A stretch of 64,000 nt of DNA from Paraspadella gotoi (lineage: Eukaryota; Chaetognatha), in the NCBI GenBank assembly GCA_051294375.1, contig CM119264.1, positions 16,899,245 through 16,963,244 of the forward strand, in the 5' to 3' direction. The notes below the pieces were generated by a model. It had not been told where the DNA came from and searched no databases. It worked only from the letters and a program-made list of their open reading frames with translations. Numbering within the stretch: the stretch's first letter is position 1; each line of letters starts with the position of its first letter. This document shows positions 36,976 to 49,485 of this stretch, piece after piece. The position numbers and the translations under genes were made by a program.

Positions 36976-37730
36976 CTCCAACGGGACTGGTAAGTTGGTT
37001 ATGGATGTAAAAAATATAGTGGATTTGTGGATAGAATGAGTCGAGATACAGAGAACGAAAGGAACAATAAATCGAAGGAATTGAGTAAGGGACGGGGAGA
37101 CGAGAAACTAAGACCAGAAGAGAAAGATGGAGTTGAAAAAAAGTAAGAGAGAGAAAAGAGATGGAAGGGTAAATAAAATGAAAAAAGCTCATCGGCGTGA
37201 TGGAAACGCGTTGAAAAAAAAAAGTAGAAAAGAAAATGAAGAAGGGAAAGTTGTTCCTTTGTTTGTGTTCGCCCTGGGGGAATCAAGGGGGCGGGAAGAC
37301 GAGGAGAGAAGGAGGGGAAGGCATGGAGAAGAGGGACGAGGGACGAAAACAGACGGGGGAAAGTAGAAAACAGGAAGAGAGATTGGTGGGGAATAAGTAG
37401 AAAGAGGAAGAAGGAAGATGGAGACGATTGATATCGAGAATAAGGAAGGATGAAGGGAAATGAGTGGGGAATCGGGCTTCGGGTTTAGTTGGGACTCAGG
37501 CCTCGGTGGGGGGGGGAAACTAAAAACAGGAAAGGGTTTGGGGGTATAAGCAGAAAGGTAAAGGAAAAAATTTGGACTTGGGAGACAAAACCCAAAAAAG
37601 ATATGAGAATCCCCTTGACGGATGAGCCGAACTCGTGGCCCATGGGTAAAAGGGTGAGGCCAGGATCGAAGGGTGAGGAGAGGCCCTGGAAATTTGATTC
37701 GCCCGGAGGGACAACAAAAGAGACCATTGA

Positions 37731-37943
37731 CTAATAGGTTGAAGAAAAAAAAAGGAGGCCGAGGAATAAGAATGAAAAGCCGTATGCGTCTACGTCGTTG
37801 TCGTCTACGGAGTCTTTCTCGTAGTCGTCGTAGTCGTCGGCATAGTCGTCGTCAATTTTTGCTCCATAGCGACTTTCCTTGTCTTTGTTACCGCCGTCGT
37901 TTCCATGGTTTCCGCCGTCATCTTTTCCGCCGCAAGAATCCAT
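37731..37943 (-). CDS. Possible Asp-rich frame, copy 1
   Basis: Starts MDSCGGKDDGGNHGNDGGN and continues as Asp/Tyr-rich sequence (DDYDDYEKDSVDD). Equivalent, partly shifted frames lie at 47981-48211 and 60455-60635. GAC-type repeats generate part of it, so it may not be a gene. Confidence 0.25.
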   Translation of the reverse strand: MDSCGGKDDGGNHGNDGGNKDKESRYGAKIDDDYADDYDDYEKDSVDDNDVDAYGFSFLFLGLLFFSSTY

Positions 37944-39103
37944 TTTGCGTTGAAATCTTCAGAAGCGGATGTCTTCGTTGTCTGTTTGTGTTGTTGCGTC
38001 GTTCACGTATCTTCGCTGTCGTCGTGTTGTTGACTTCATTTCCTTTCTTAAAAAGTAGGATTTATTTTTCTCTCTCTAAATCTTTTTCTTTGGTAACTCT
38101 TGACTCCTGACGATTGAACAAACGCCTTGACTCTTCAGCTCCACGTATCACCTTCCTATACATAACTATACGATATATCAACCTTACTTTCGACTTTTCT
38201 TCGCGTCTTTTCTCTCTTCGTCTGCCATTCCTCTCAATCTATACCATTTCTAATCTCAACTTTCCTCCCTTTGTCAAACTCTTTTTTCCTCTCGACCCTG
38301 ATACTTGGTGGCTGCCTCCCGTCCCTCCTTCTCCTTTGGCCTTTTACTCTTCTTTTATTTCTCTCCTTCTGGCCAAATGACGCGACAATATTAAGGGCGT
38401 CCGAAAATAACAAGAAACAAGAGGTTCGAGGGAGGAAGGGCGGGGGGAGGGGAGAGGCTTCGGTGACCGAAGAAAAATCTCGCACGCCGATGTCAACTGC
38501 CGAACGATCGCTGCGACTGCTGCTTTGTTGCGGGTGCCGACAGCTACCAGTATCAGCGCTATGTCGCCGTCGCCACCGCCGAATAAAACGACAACCAGTT
38601 TTGGGATGTTCGAGACAGCTTGTTCAATGTTCAATGTCAATGTTCAGTGTTCAATGTTCATTTATGCTTGACGTTAAAGGTTCTTTTGACGCAGTATTTC
38701 ATAATAGTCTTTCGAATTACGAACGTATTGTCGAAAACGTAAAAATACTACTTATTCTACTAATACCTGTGCACTTCGAGCACTTTCGTGTGAGACTTAC
38801 TAAACAGAAAAAAACGTTAAAAAAAAACCTAGTAGACTTTAATATGCCAAATCGTTGTTAGTCCTCTAGGGATATGCGTTTGTCATATTAGCAACGCACC
38901 GTCAGTGCCTAATATAATCGGTCCATTGAACCCAATTCCTTATCACCAACTTGGTTTGACGTCAAAATCCTTACTTCGATTTTTCTAATCTTTACTTCCG
39001 AAGATTAATACATCGCTTTATCCGCAATATTCTCCGCGGAAAGCTACTTTTCACTGTTGAAGTAAGCAACTGATTTCCCGCTTAGATAACAGCTAGTAGA
39101 GCT

Positions 39104-40170
39104 GGGGGGGGGAGGAGTGGGGGAAAATATGAAAAAATATGAAAAACGAAAAAAAGAAAATCATTGATGACTTTTTTCTTTATTAGTAGTTTACGTATTC
39201 TCTCCAGAGAAAGGATTAATACTGGACAGGTGAGGCATCGGACGTAAAAAAAGGGTAATTGATTACGAAAAAAAAAATTTGTAGTAGAAAAGAATAAGGA
39301 CGAAATTATATCATGAACGGAGAGAAGACGAAAGTATGAAAAAATTATAAGCGGAAATAAATTTTTCACAAAAACTATCGGGAGAAAGGGATGGAAACAA
39401 AAAACAAAAAAAGGAGAGACGTGACAGAATCGGCGCTCGTCGGATGAGCTCCAAAGCCTAGAATATAATATCGAACAGAAAAAAAAACGGTCGGAACGTC
39501 ATTTCCGGCGACGTCGATGCCGGAAATGTTGCGGTGGCGGCGGCAGCGGCGGCGGCAGCGGCGGCGGCAGCGGCGGCGGTGGCGTTGATGCAATCGAAAC
39601 AGCTGGGAAAGAGCTGAGGTGTTTGTTAACGAAACTAAGCCTCAGTCTAAGGGAGGAAATCGTAAAATGTTTGAAATCCGATAAAAAGAAAATTAATAAC
39701 GAATGCACAAGCACGCGAAAAATAAATGGCGGGAAAAAAACGAGGATCGAAAGAAGGAAAGAAGAAATACGAAAGAAAACGATGATAAAATCGACGGCGA
39801 CTAGGCGGACGATGATGATAATGAAGATGATAACGACGCCTATGAGCTTGTTTGAAGAAAACCTTGAAGACGATGACGATGAAGACGATTGTCATCTCTG
39901 CGGTGACGAGGACCGCTAAGGCGAACCGCGACGGTGACAGCGATGTGGACGAAGGGTGACGGAAGGCGCCGAAGACGACGACGACGACGATTTTTGTGAC
40001 CAAAAAGGAGAATTTGACTTCCACTCGAAAATCTCTGTGCAGAAAAGAAAAAAAAAAAGGGAGAGACGTCAGTGACGAGGAACGAAGGAGAAAATAAAAA
40101 AAAGGAGAAGAGAAAATGAAGGAGAAGAAAACTGCGAAGAAGACGAGAAAAAAAGGAGAAAGAAAAAAAA
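39104..40170. repeat. Second placement of the 35180-36260 segment
   Basis: Joined abruptly to the end of copy 1 at about 39100. Fewer indels than copy 2 when compared with 35180-36260. Confidence 0.88.
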
Positions 40171-40189
40171 AACACCAGAGGAGAGATAT

Positions 40190-40346
40190 GGTTCTCGAGT
40201 TTGCGGGGCCGGATCAGTCGCCGACAGTATTGAACTTGAGTAGCAGTGCGACAGCCTCAAGCGGCACTTTGCCTCAGCTGTTCGGGGCTTGGGGTCTGTG
40301 GCAGACTGGCGTTGGTGGTTATTGGGTTTTTCGATTGTATGTATAA
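40190..40346 (+). CDS. Possible coding piece in unique sequence
   Basis: Open plus-strand frame with GC-rich codons, MVLEFAGPDQSPTVLNL and on to LFGAWGLWQTGVGGYW, to a stop. No matching donor phase to the next exon-like block. The opposite strand is also open. Confidence 0.2.
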
Positions 40347-40382
40347 TTGATAAATTTTATCCTTGCGTCAACTAATTCAACC

Positions 40383-40422
<40 letters not shown>

Positions 40423-40459
40423 CGTCTCTTCTTCTCATCATCTCTCCTCTCTCTCACAG

Positions 40460-40597
40460 GGATTCAGCCACTACGACTGACCGCCAAGCTCGCAACGACG
40501 TTCTCGTTCTCTCCATGCTCGTGGCGACAGGGATGTTCCCAAGGCGCCCTCGTAGAGTGCCGGATCGCCAAGATGCCGTCACCTTCGCCACCTTCAG
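40460..40597 (+). CDS. Candidate internal exon, unidentified
   Basis: Bounded by a (CT)n tract ending CTCACAG and by TTCAG|GTTCGT. The open frame reads DSATTTDRQARNDVLVLSML then VATGMFPRRPRRVPDRQD, with G/C-biased third positions. The opposite strand is also fairly open, so the direction is not certain. Confidence 0.35.
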
Positions 40598-40625
40598 GTT
40601 CGTCGTCGTCGGTTTATTTTTATTT

Positions 40626-40629
40626 TGAG

Positions 40630-40700
<71 letters not shown>

Positions 40701-41019
40701 AAAATACAATCTGAAAAAAAAAAAGAAGAAATACAATCGTCACAAATCTGCACGTCTTTAGAGAAGAGAAGAGAGAGAGAGAGAGAAGAGAGGAGAGAGA
40801 GAGAGAGAAGAGAGAAAAGAGAGAGGGAGAGAGAGAGAGAGAGAGAGAGAGAAGAGAAAGAAGAGAGAGAGAGAGAAGAGAGAGAGAGAGATAGGGTGAG
40901 GGAAATGACGAGAAGCAGAGGGAAGATATGGACGAAGAAATGGAAGGGTGAAGGAGGGAGGGGAAAAGGAAAGAAAAAGTGAGAGAAGAAAGAGAGAGAG
41001 AGAGAGAGAGAGAAGAGAG

Positions 41020-41057
<38 letters not shown>

Positions 41058-41259
41058 AGAGGAGAGAGAGAGAGAAGAGAGAGGAGAAGAGAAGAGAGAG
41101 AGAAAGAGAGAGAGAGGATAGGGTGAGGGAAAAAGAAGAGAAGCAGGGGGAAGATATTCACCGAAGATGGAAGGGTAAGAAGGAGGGGGGAAAGGAAAGA
41201 GAACAGTGAGAGAGAAAGAAAGAGAGAAGAAAGAGAGAGAGTGAGAGAGGAAGAGACAG

Positions 41260-41328
<69 letters not shown>

Positions 41329-41330
41329 GA
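40626..41330. repeat. (GA)n-rich block with two copies of a ~95-bp unit
   Basis: GA repeat carrying two similar unique inserts (40893-40985 and 41118-41215: GGTGAGGGAAA ... GGAAGATAT ... GGAAGGGT). Confidence 0.9.
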
Positions 41331-42837
41331 GGGAAAAGAACGTGAAGCAGCGGAAAGCAGGCCAGGAGATTGGCAAATGAGATGAGACAAGAAAAGATAA
41401 AAGAATGATATCTAAAAAGAGGAGGAAATAAAGAAACGCATTTTTTTTATTAGATATCTTAATTTCATTTAATAATTTAGTAACCTGTAAAAAAATTGTG
41501 TTAAATGAAATAGTTTCACTTTTCCGTAACTAATACTCTAACATGTAGTTGTTTTATATCTACGAATAAAAATTTTAAAAAAAAATTCGGAAATTTATAA
41601 GACTTTCAATTTCAATTTTTAATTATTTTTTTTAAAAAATCATTTTAGTTTTGAAAAGGCCTTCTCGCCAGTGATATTTTAAAATGTTAATCCTCTGCAC
41701 TGCCGTCTGCAGTCTGCAGTCTTTCTATCCTCTATAAAACTTCTTGAATTCTATGTCTCTTTTTTTCCTCGACTCTTTTCTGTTTTTTTTTCTAACTGTA
41801 AAGAATGTTCCCGTATCATGAGATAAATATTTGAGTTATAAACCTACATCTGATGCGATTAAGAAAATGAAATAAATGTAAAATAAATCAAAAATTTACA
41901 AAATAAGAAAAATTTTTAATTAATCGTTAATTTTTCCAAACAATATGCCGATAATAAATAAAGATTTTTCCTTTTGGCGAATCACCACTTTTATTTTTTT
42001 TCTCGCTTCACCCTCAATCTTCCTTTTTTCAAACTTCCCTTTTTTTTCTAAAATTTAACTTTCGTCGATCCTTTACTTTACTCTTCACCATTTCCTCCCC
42101 TTATCTTCCGCCTCTCTCCTTCCTTTCTCAGAGAAAGAAGAAAACCCGCCAGATAAAACAGAGAGTGAATAGGATTAGAAGTTTATGTGAAATGCAACGC
42201 GAAAAAGATGGGTTCTTTTTTTCTTCAAGATTCTATTTTTTTTTCTCCCTTTCTTCTTTTCAACACAAATATAAGCGCGAAAGAAATTCAAAAAAAAATA
42301 CTTCGGGGGAAAGTCGTATTGACATTTTTAAATGGAAAGCCTTAATTGTACAGAGAGAAATAGTAAAATTGAACTTACATTTGGGTGTTTCGCCGAGAGC
42401 TTTGAGATTTTAATGATATAAAGGTAAACCCTTCGTCCCAGGCTTTCTCGCTGGCGCGTGTCAGTTGCAATTTAACAGGATGGTGAGAAAAATAAATGAA
42501 GCTTGGATCATGCATTGTGTTTCTTCGTTGAATAAAAAAAAGAAAGAATAATAATGATAAAAAAAGACCGCTAATCGCAACTTTGTCAGAAAAGTATAGT
42601 TAAGAATTGATAGGGTCAAAGTTGAAAAGGGAGAATTGCTACGATCACTCCCCTCACAAACTACGCAATCACAACGGCCAGCGCCAGGCCAGGGTTTACG
42701 CCATAACCGCGCACGGCCCGCCACCACACCGCTCGGGCCGGCCGTTACGGTAACTAGGGCGACGACTACGACGACAACAATCTTTTCTCTTTGGATCGCT
42801 GCGGACTTTGGTTGAAAAGGCCGCGGAAAACCCGAAA

Positions 42838-42884
<47 letters not shown>

Positions 42885-45800
42885 GACGATAAAATCAGCA
42901 TAAACTCTAAACGCGCGACACAAGAGGCTTGTAAAACGCGGTCCGGCGCTTATGCCCAACCACGGCTAACCGCCTCGCCACCAACACCACCATTGGCAAC
43001 CCAAAAGAAACGCTACCACCCACTTCCCGAGAGGTGGGCCGAACCGAAACGCGCGGAAATGGGCCCGAATAGCCGCCGCCGGGCAAGCCCGAACCGGGAA
43101 ATGCCTCCGCCGACAAAAGAGGCAACGCCGCCGACAAATAATAAACGACATCATCATAACCCATCCCCGCATTACTGACCCTCAATGTCTATGCTCGAGA
43201 GACCCGACGCCCGACGCTGCTGCCGAGGCGGAGGGGGAGGGGGACGCCGCCCGCCGCCGCGCGCCGCCGCCGCCGCCGCACGCCGCCGCCGCGCCGCCGC
43301 CGCCGCCAACGCGCAGCCACCACCCACCACCGCGACGCGACATGACGACGATACAATAATCATAGTCCGTGACAACGAACGACAAACAACAACAGCAATA
43401 ATCGGACGAAGACTAGGATGGAAGGATCAACAAACAATTGGGTCCGTATATTATTCTTTGATTAAGTTCGCCGCCGCCAGCGGTGTGGATGAATAAAACT
43501 TTTCCAGAGAATAATCACTAATGTTGTTGTTGTTACTTTATAGAATTACTGAATTGGCGGACTGCATCTCACGAGATTTTAATCAGAAAAAATGGTTTGA
43601 CGCTCCAGACGGTGACGGAGGCTAATCGTTTGTGCTATTTTCCGCAATATGCAATCACGTAAGTTTTTTATCTAATCGATATAAACCGCGATATGGTTTA
43701 TCATTTAGCGTAGATATTGAATATCAAATACTCTCCACAAACATTAAGTCCGGGACAACTCAATTCAAATTAATAATGAGGCTAAAACCGAGCTCGGATT
43801 TCGAAAGGAGAGCTCCTGACGATTCCGAAAATGTATTCACTTACTATTTTTTTCAAAAGGCGTCATCGTTTTTTTCGATTTTTTTTTTGTACTATATAAA
43901 ATAAAAGAAACCTATTTGAAGAGTTGCAGCCCAAAACGGTAAGGCGGTTTCTCAATTAAATTTGGCATGAAATTACCTTTAAGGTCACGAACTTCCAATT
44001 CTATGAAAAGATACTTTCAAAATTTGCCTTCCTTCATATAAATTTGATTTTTTAATCAATGTTTGGGATTAATTCTTGATATATTTGAAACAAAAAACAT
44101 TTTTTCAAAAAAACGCGTCTAGAATTTCCACCACCTTTCCTTTCTTGCCCAAGATATTTTTTTCTTCAAGAAAGTCCAAACGGGTTTGAGCTGCAAACTC
44201 TTCGTTTTTAACTTCAACTTCGTCAAGAAAGTTAAATTCTGTACTCATTAAACTCATTAAAACATTTAATAAAGTAAAAAGTCAAATTGAAAATAAATTC
44301 GTAAGTTTTTCAAACTCATAAAACTTCAAAAAGTATAAAACCCGTCTGGAAAATGTGTAGTAGTTTATTTTAGACTTATTAGTGATACAACTCCATGTAT
44401 TTACTTTTACCAAAGGAACGAATTAAAATATAAGAAGTAGAAATTGAGATTACTGTTAAAGAATCAGTTTTAAGTTAAAAAATTTAAGTTGTAGAAAATT
44501 TTACTTACAATAAAAAATTATTTTTCTCTTGAAATCTAAAGTTTTACCGGAAGAAAAAATTAGGTTTAAATTTTTATGAACATTTTATGTAGATTTTTAA
44601 AGTTTTCGATTTATTTTCAATAGAAAACCTCTTACAAAGATATGAGAAAATGATTAAGATACAGTAAATTAAGAATATATACAATTTAAGATTGAGTGAT
44701 CCCTGGCCTTAAGCGTTTAATGCATGTATTATTTTTAAACGTCGATCGTGTGGGCATCGTTCGTCCATAGCGCCTGATAAACCCTGATGCAACATCGTGT
44801 CAGTCAACATCAAATTGGCGGCGCTGACACGGCGCAAGCTGACACGCCTTCAAGCTGACACACCCGACAACGCCTGACAACGCCGCGCGACGCTGAAGCA
44901 GTCCGAGGCGCCGGAAACGAGTTTTCCCTCGACAATATCGATCTCTGTCACCGATTTAATGAAAAAACAAATTGCAAAATTTCTAGGCGGCCGATTCCGA
45001 GAGGCGTGGATTCCTGATGAAAGAGCCGATAGAGGCTACGGAGCCGAGTTTTTTAGAGGAGGCGCACGGACACCAGACGGCGCGATATAGATGGCGCCGA
45101 TTTGAGGAGGCGGCGTCTTGGATAAGTACAGAGCAACCTCGACCTAGTCGGAAATATGAGTGGCGGAGGAGGGGGAGGGAGGAGTGGGGGAAAATATGAA
45201 AAAATATGAAAAACGAAAAAAGAAAATCATTGATGACTTTTTTCTTTATTAGTGTTTACGTTATTCTGTCCAGAGAAAGGATTAATACTGGACAGGTGAA
45301 GGGCATCGGAGTAAAAAAGGGTAATTGATTACGAAAAAAAAAATTTGTAGTAAAAAAGAATAAGGAACGAAATTATATCATGAACGGAGAGCAGACGAAT
45401 GGAGCATATGAAAAATTATAAGCGGAAATAAATTTGTTGCACAAAAACTATCGGGAGGAAAGGGGAATGGAAACAAAAACAAAAAAAAGGAGAGGACGTG
45501 ACAGAAATCGGCGCTCGTCGGATGAGCTCCAAAAGCCTAGAATATAAATCGAACGAGAAAAAAAAACGGTCGGTAAACCGTCATTTCGGCTGACGTCGAT
45601 GCCGGAAATGTTGCGGTGGCGGCGCACGCGCGGCAAGCGGCGTGCGGCAAGCGCGGCGTGGCGTTGATGCAATGGAAACAGCTGGAAGAAGGCTGAGGTG
45701 TTTTTTAACGAAACTAAGCCTCAGTCTAAGAGGGAGGAAATCGAAAATGTTTGAGAATCCGATAAAAAGAAAATTAATAACGAATGCACAAGCACCGAAA

Positions 45801-46397
45801 AATAATGGCGGGGAAAAAAACGAGGAATCGAAAGAAGGAAAGAGAAAATACGAAAGAAAACGATGATAAAATCGACGGCGACTAGGCGACGATGATGAAA
45901 TAATGAAGATGATTAACGACGCCTATGACTTGTTTGAAAGAAAACCTTGAAGACGATGACGATGAAGAACGATTGTCACTCTGCGGTGACCGAGGACCCG
46001 CTAAGGCGAACCGCGAGCGGTGACAGCGATGTGAACGAAGGGTGACGGAAGGCGCCGAAGACACGACGACGACGACGATTATTTGTGACCAAAAGGAGAA
46101 TTTGAACTTCCCACTCGAAAATCTCTGTGCAGAAAAGAAAAAAAAAAAAGGGAGAGACGTCAGTGACGAGGAACGAGAGGAAGAAAATAAAAAGAAAAGG
46201 AGAAGAGAAAATGAAGGAAGAAGAAAAACTGCGAAAGAAGACGAGAAAAAGGAAGAAAGAAAATAAAAGAGGAAAAATTCCGTTGGCATCGAGCGAGTAT
46301 AACGTCCGCTTAGTCTTCTCCCATCCGGCGCCGGTTATTGGATACGATTTTAAAAAAGGGGAGCCAAAGAGAGAAGGAGGCGAGAAGAGAGAGGAGA

Positions 46398-46433
<36 letters not shown>

Positions 46434-46465
46434 AGAAGAGAGAGAGGAGAGGAGGAGAGAGAGAG

Positions 46466-46490
46466 NNNNNNNNNNNNNNNNNNNNNNNNN
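46466..46490. other. Assembly gap, 25 N, with the same ~110 bp on both sides
   Basis: CGTTGGCATCGAGC ... TCCGGCGCCGGTT ... GGGGAGCCAAA occurs left (about 46270-46375) and right (46491-46600) of the gap, so the flanks overlap. Confidence 1.
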
Positions 46491-46609
46491 TAAAAGAGGA
46501 AAATTACCGTTGGCATCGAGCCGAGTATAACGTCGCTTTAGTCTTCTCCATCCGGCGCCGGTTAATTGGATAACGATTTTAAAAAGGGGAGCCAAAGGAA
46601 AGGAGGCGA

Positions 46610-46651
<42 letters not shown>

Positions 46652-46657
46652 AGAGAG

Positions 46658-46698
<41 letters not shown>

Positions 46699-48457
46699 AA
46701 GGAATATGCATAGGGACATTTTACACGGTCGGCGTATGAACAAAATTATTCTCATTTAATAATTATTTGACGTCGGGAATTAGTTAATTCGTTCACGAAT
46801 GCAAGAAATTTAAAAACACGTGCGGGGAACAGACACCCAAGAAAACGCACACATGAAGTATGGCAAAGAAAAGATATGCTCGTTGCACGCAGAGAGACAC
46901 AGCAGACACACAACTTAGGATTGGGAATTTTTTTGAACTTCGGGAAAAAATGGCGGAAAGTTGAGTAATCTTGTCATCATAGACAAGAGTCGAAGTTGAT
47001 TGGGGGAGAAGTTATCCGCGGCGGAAAGCCGCGGCGGCAGCTAGGAGCCATCTAGACTAAGCACAATGAGATTTAATTTTATCGCCGTTTAAGCAGAGAG
47101 AGAGAGAGAATGAGAGAGAAAAAAAGGAGGAGAGAAAGAGAGAGAGAGGAGAGAGAGAGAGAGAAAATGAGAGGAGAAGAGAGAGACGAGAGAGAGAGAG
47201 AGAGGAGAGAGAGAAGGGGAGCTCCAAGGGACTGGTAAGTTGTTATGGATGTAAAAGTATTAGTGATTTGTGGATAGAATGGCTCGAGATACAGAGACGA
47301 AAGGAACATAAAATCGAAGGAATTGAGTAAGGGGATCGGGGAGACGAGAAACTAAGACCAGAGAGAAAGATGGAGTTGAAAAAAAGTAAGAGAGAGAAAA
47401 GAGATGGGAAGGGTAAATAAAATGAAAAAGCATCATCGGCGTGGATGGAAACGCGTTGAAAAAAAAAAGTAGAAAAGAAAATGAAGAAGGGAAAAGTTGT
47501 TCTTTGGTTGTGTTCGCCCTGGGGGAATCAAAGGTGGGGCGGGAAGACCAAGAGGAGAGAAGGAGGGGAAGGCATGGAGAAGAGGGACGAGGGACGAAAA
47601 ACAGACTGGGGAAAAGTAGAAACAGGAAGAGAGATTGGTGGGGAATAAGTAGAAAGAAGGACAAGAAGGAAGATGGGAGACGATTGAATCGAGAATAAGG
47701 AAGGATGAAGGGAAATGAAGTGGGGAATCCGGGCTTCGGTTTAGTTGGGACTCACGGCCTCGGTGGGGGGGGGAAACTAAAAACAGGAAAGGGCTTTGGG
47801 GTAATAAGCAGAAAGTAAAGGAAAAAAATTTGACTTGGGAGACAAAACCCAAAAAAGATATGAGAATCCCCTTGGACGGATGAGCCGAACTCGTGGCCAT
47901 GGGTAAAAGGGTGAGGCCAGGATCGAAGGGTTGAGGGAGGCCCTGGAAATTTGATTCGCCCGGAGGGACACAAAAGAGACCTATTGAACTAATAGGTTGA
48001 AGAAAAAAAAAGGAGGCGAAGGAATAAGAATGAAAAGACCGTATCGTCTATCGTCGTTGGTCGTCTTAGCGGAGTCTTTCTCGTAGTCGTCGTAGTCGTC
48101 GGCATCGTCGTCGTACAATTTTTGCTGCCAATAGCGACTTTCCCTTGTCTTTGTTAACCGCCGTCGTTTCCAATGGTTTCCGCCGTCATCTTTTCGCGCG
48201 CAAGAATCCATTTTGCGTTGAAATCTTCAGAAGCGGATGTCTTCGTTGTCTGTTTGTGCGTTGTTGCGTCCGTTCACGTATCTTCGCTGTCGTCGTTTGT
48301 TGTTGACTTCAATTTCCTTTCTTAAAAAGTAGCGATTTTTATTTTTCTCTCATGCTAAATCTTTTTCTTTGGTAACTCTTTTGACTCTCGACGATTGAAA
48401 CGAACGCTTGACTCTTCAAGCATCCACGTATCACCTTCCTATAAACATACTATACGA

Positions 48458-49485
48458 ATATGAGCGTTTGAAAAAATAACAAAATATAACAAAATGCAAG
48501 TGAGGTACATAGCTATTTTAAGTGTAATGTAGTCTGTAGAATTCGATGGTGATGACCATTTTTTTTGTATAATTTATCTTTCTTGTCGAAAATAAGGGTT
48601 TTTAATGTATATAAAATTATTAAAACCATAATAAGTTATGGTAAATCAAATTATTAAATTTTAATAAAAAATTTATATGAGCTTTTGAAATATAAATAAG
48701 ATTTATAAAAATATTTTGGTAAATTTTATTTCTAAATTTTATGTTTTATAAAAAGTTAGTTAACTATATTTATTAATAATTATGGTGTAAAAATTGGCTA
48801 AAGTTAAAAAATATAATTTCAAAAATTATTTTCAATGGATTTGCATTCTTTGCAAAAGTTGATTATAAAGAAAATATAATTTTTATAATCAAAATTATGT
48901 CATTAAGTTTGGTCAAAATCTCAGGAAAAACTATATTTTAAGCGCAAAAAATTAAAAAATTAAACAAAAAAATAATAGTTGTTAATATTTAAACCTATCT
49001 TAATGAAAGAAATTTTTTAAAAAATGGATTATATTTTCTTATATCAAACTTTTTGTAAGGAATTCAAATCTGGTTTTAAAATTTTAAAAAATTTTATTTT
49101 TTCAAAGCTTAGCTTATTTTTTATTATTATTCTATATAATAAATATAGCTAACAAACTATTCAATAAAAATAAAAATTTTGTAAATAAACTTACCAAATA
49201 TTTATAATGGGGTCTTTATTTTCAATATTATGTAAGGTTTAAAATAATGGCTTTTATAAAATCTTAATAATTTGAGTTTCTTTAATACTCTAACATGTTT
49301 TGCTCCATTTTAAAGTAAGCAACCTTAATATGCTAGCAAAAATCGCCAATTTCGAACAAAGAAGATAGACTATACAAAAAAAATGGTTATCAATCAATCG
49401 AATTCTACAGACTTTATTACACTAAAATAGCTATGTACCTCACTTGATTTTGTTAATATTTCCGTTATTGTTTCAACAGCCCTAC
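48458..49485. mobile_element. ~1.03-kb non-autonomous DNA transposon with long terminal inverted repeats
   Basis: Inverted ends of about 150 bp share CAAGTGAGGTACATAGCTAT, GTCTGTAGAATTCGAT and CCATTTTTTTTGTATA. The left arm runs to about 48606 and the right arm starts about 49335. The flanks CTATACGA (48450-48457) and CTATAACGA (49486-49494) look like an 8-bp target duplication with one base of noise. The empty site is seen at about 38160 and 60855. No transposase frame. The outer end GGGCTGTTGAAAC on one strand and the 8-bp duplication suggest hAT-type, but this is tentative. Confidence 0.85.

Larger units (their letters stand above)
31371..39100. repeat. Duplicated region, copy 1
   Basis: Collinear with 41320-50465 and, from 36465, with 59145-61765. 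Marker stretches shared with the other copies include GTGAAGCAGCGGAAAGCAGG (31397) and TTAGATAACAGCTA (39084). At 39100 it breaks off and sequence equivalent to 35180 resumes. No complete gene is readable; candidate exons are listed separately. Confidence 0.9.
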
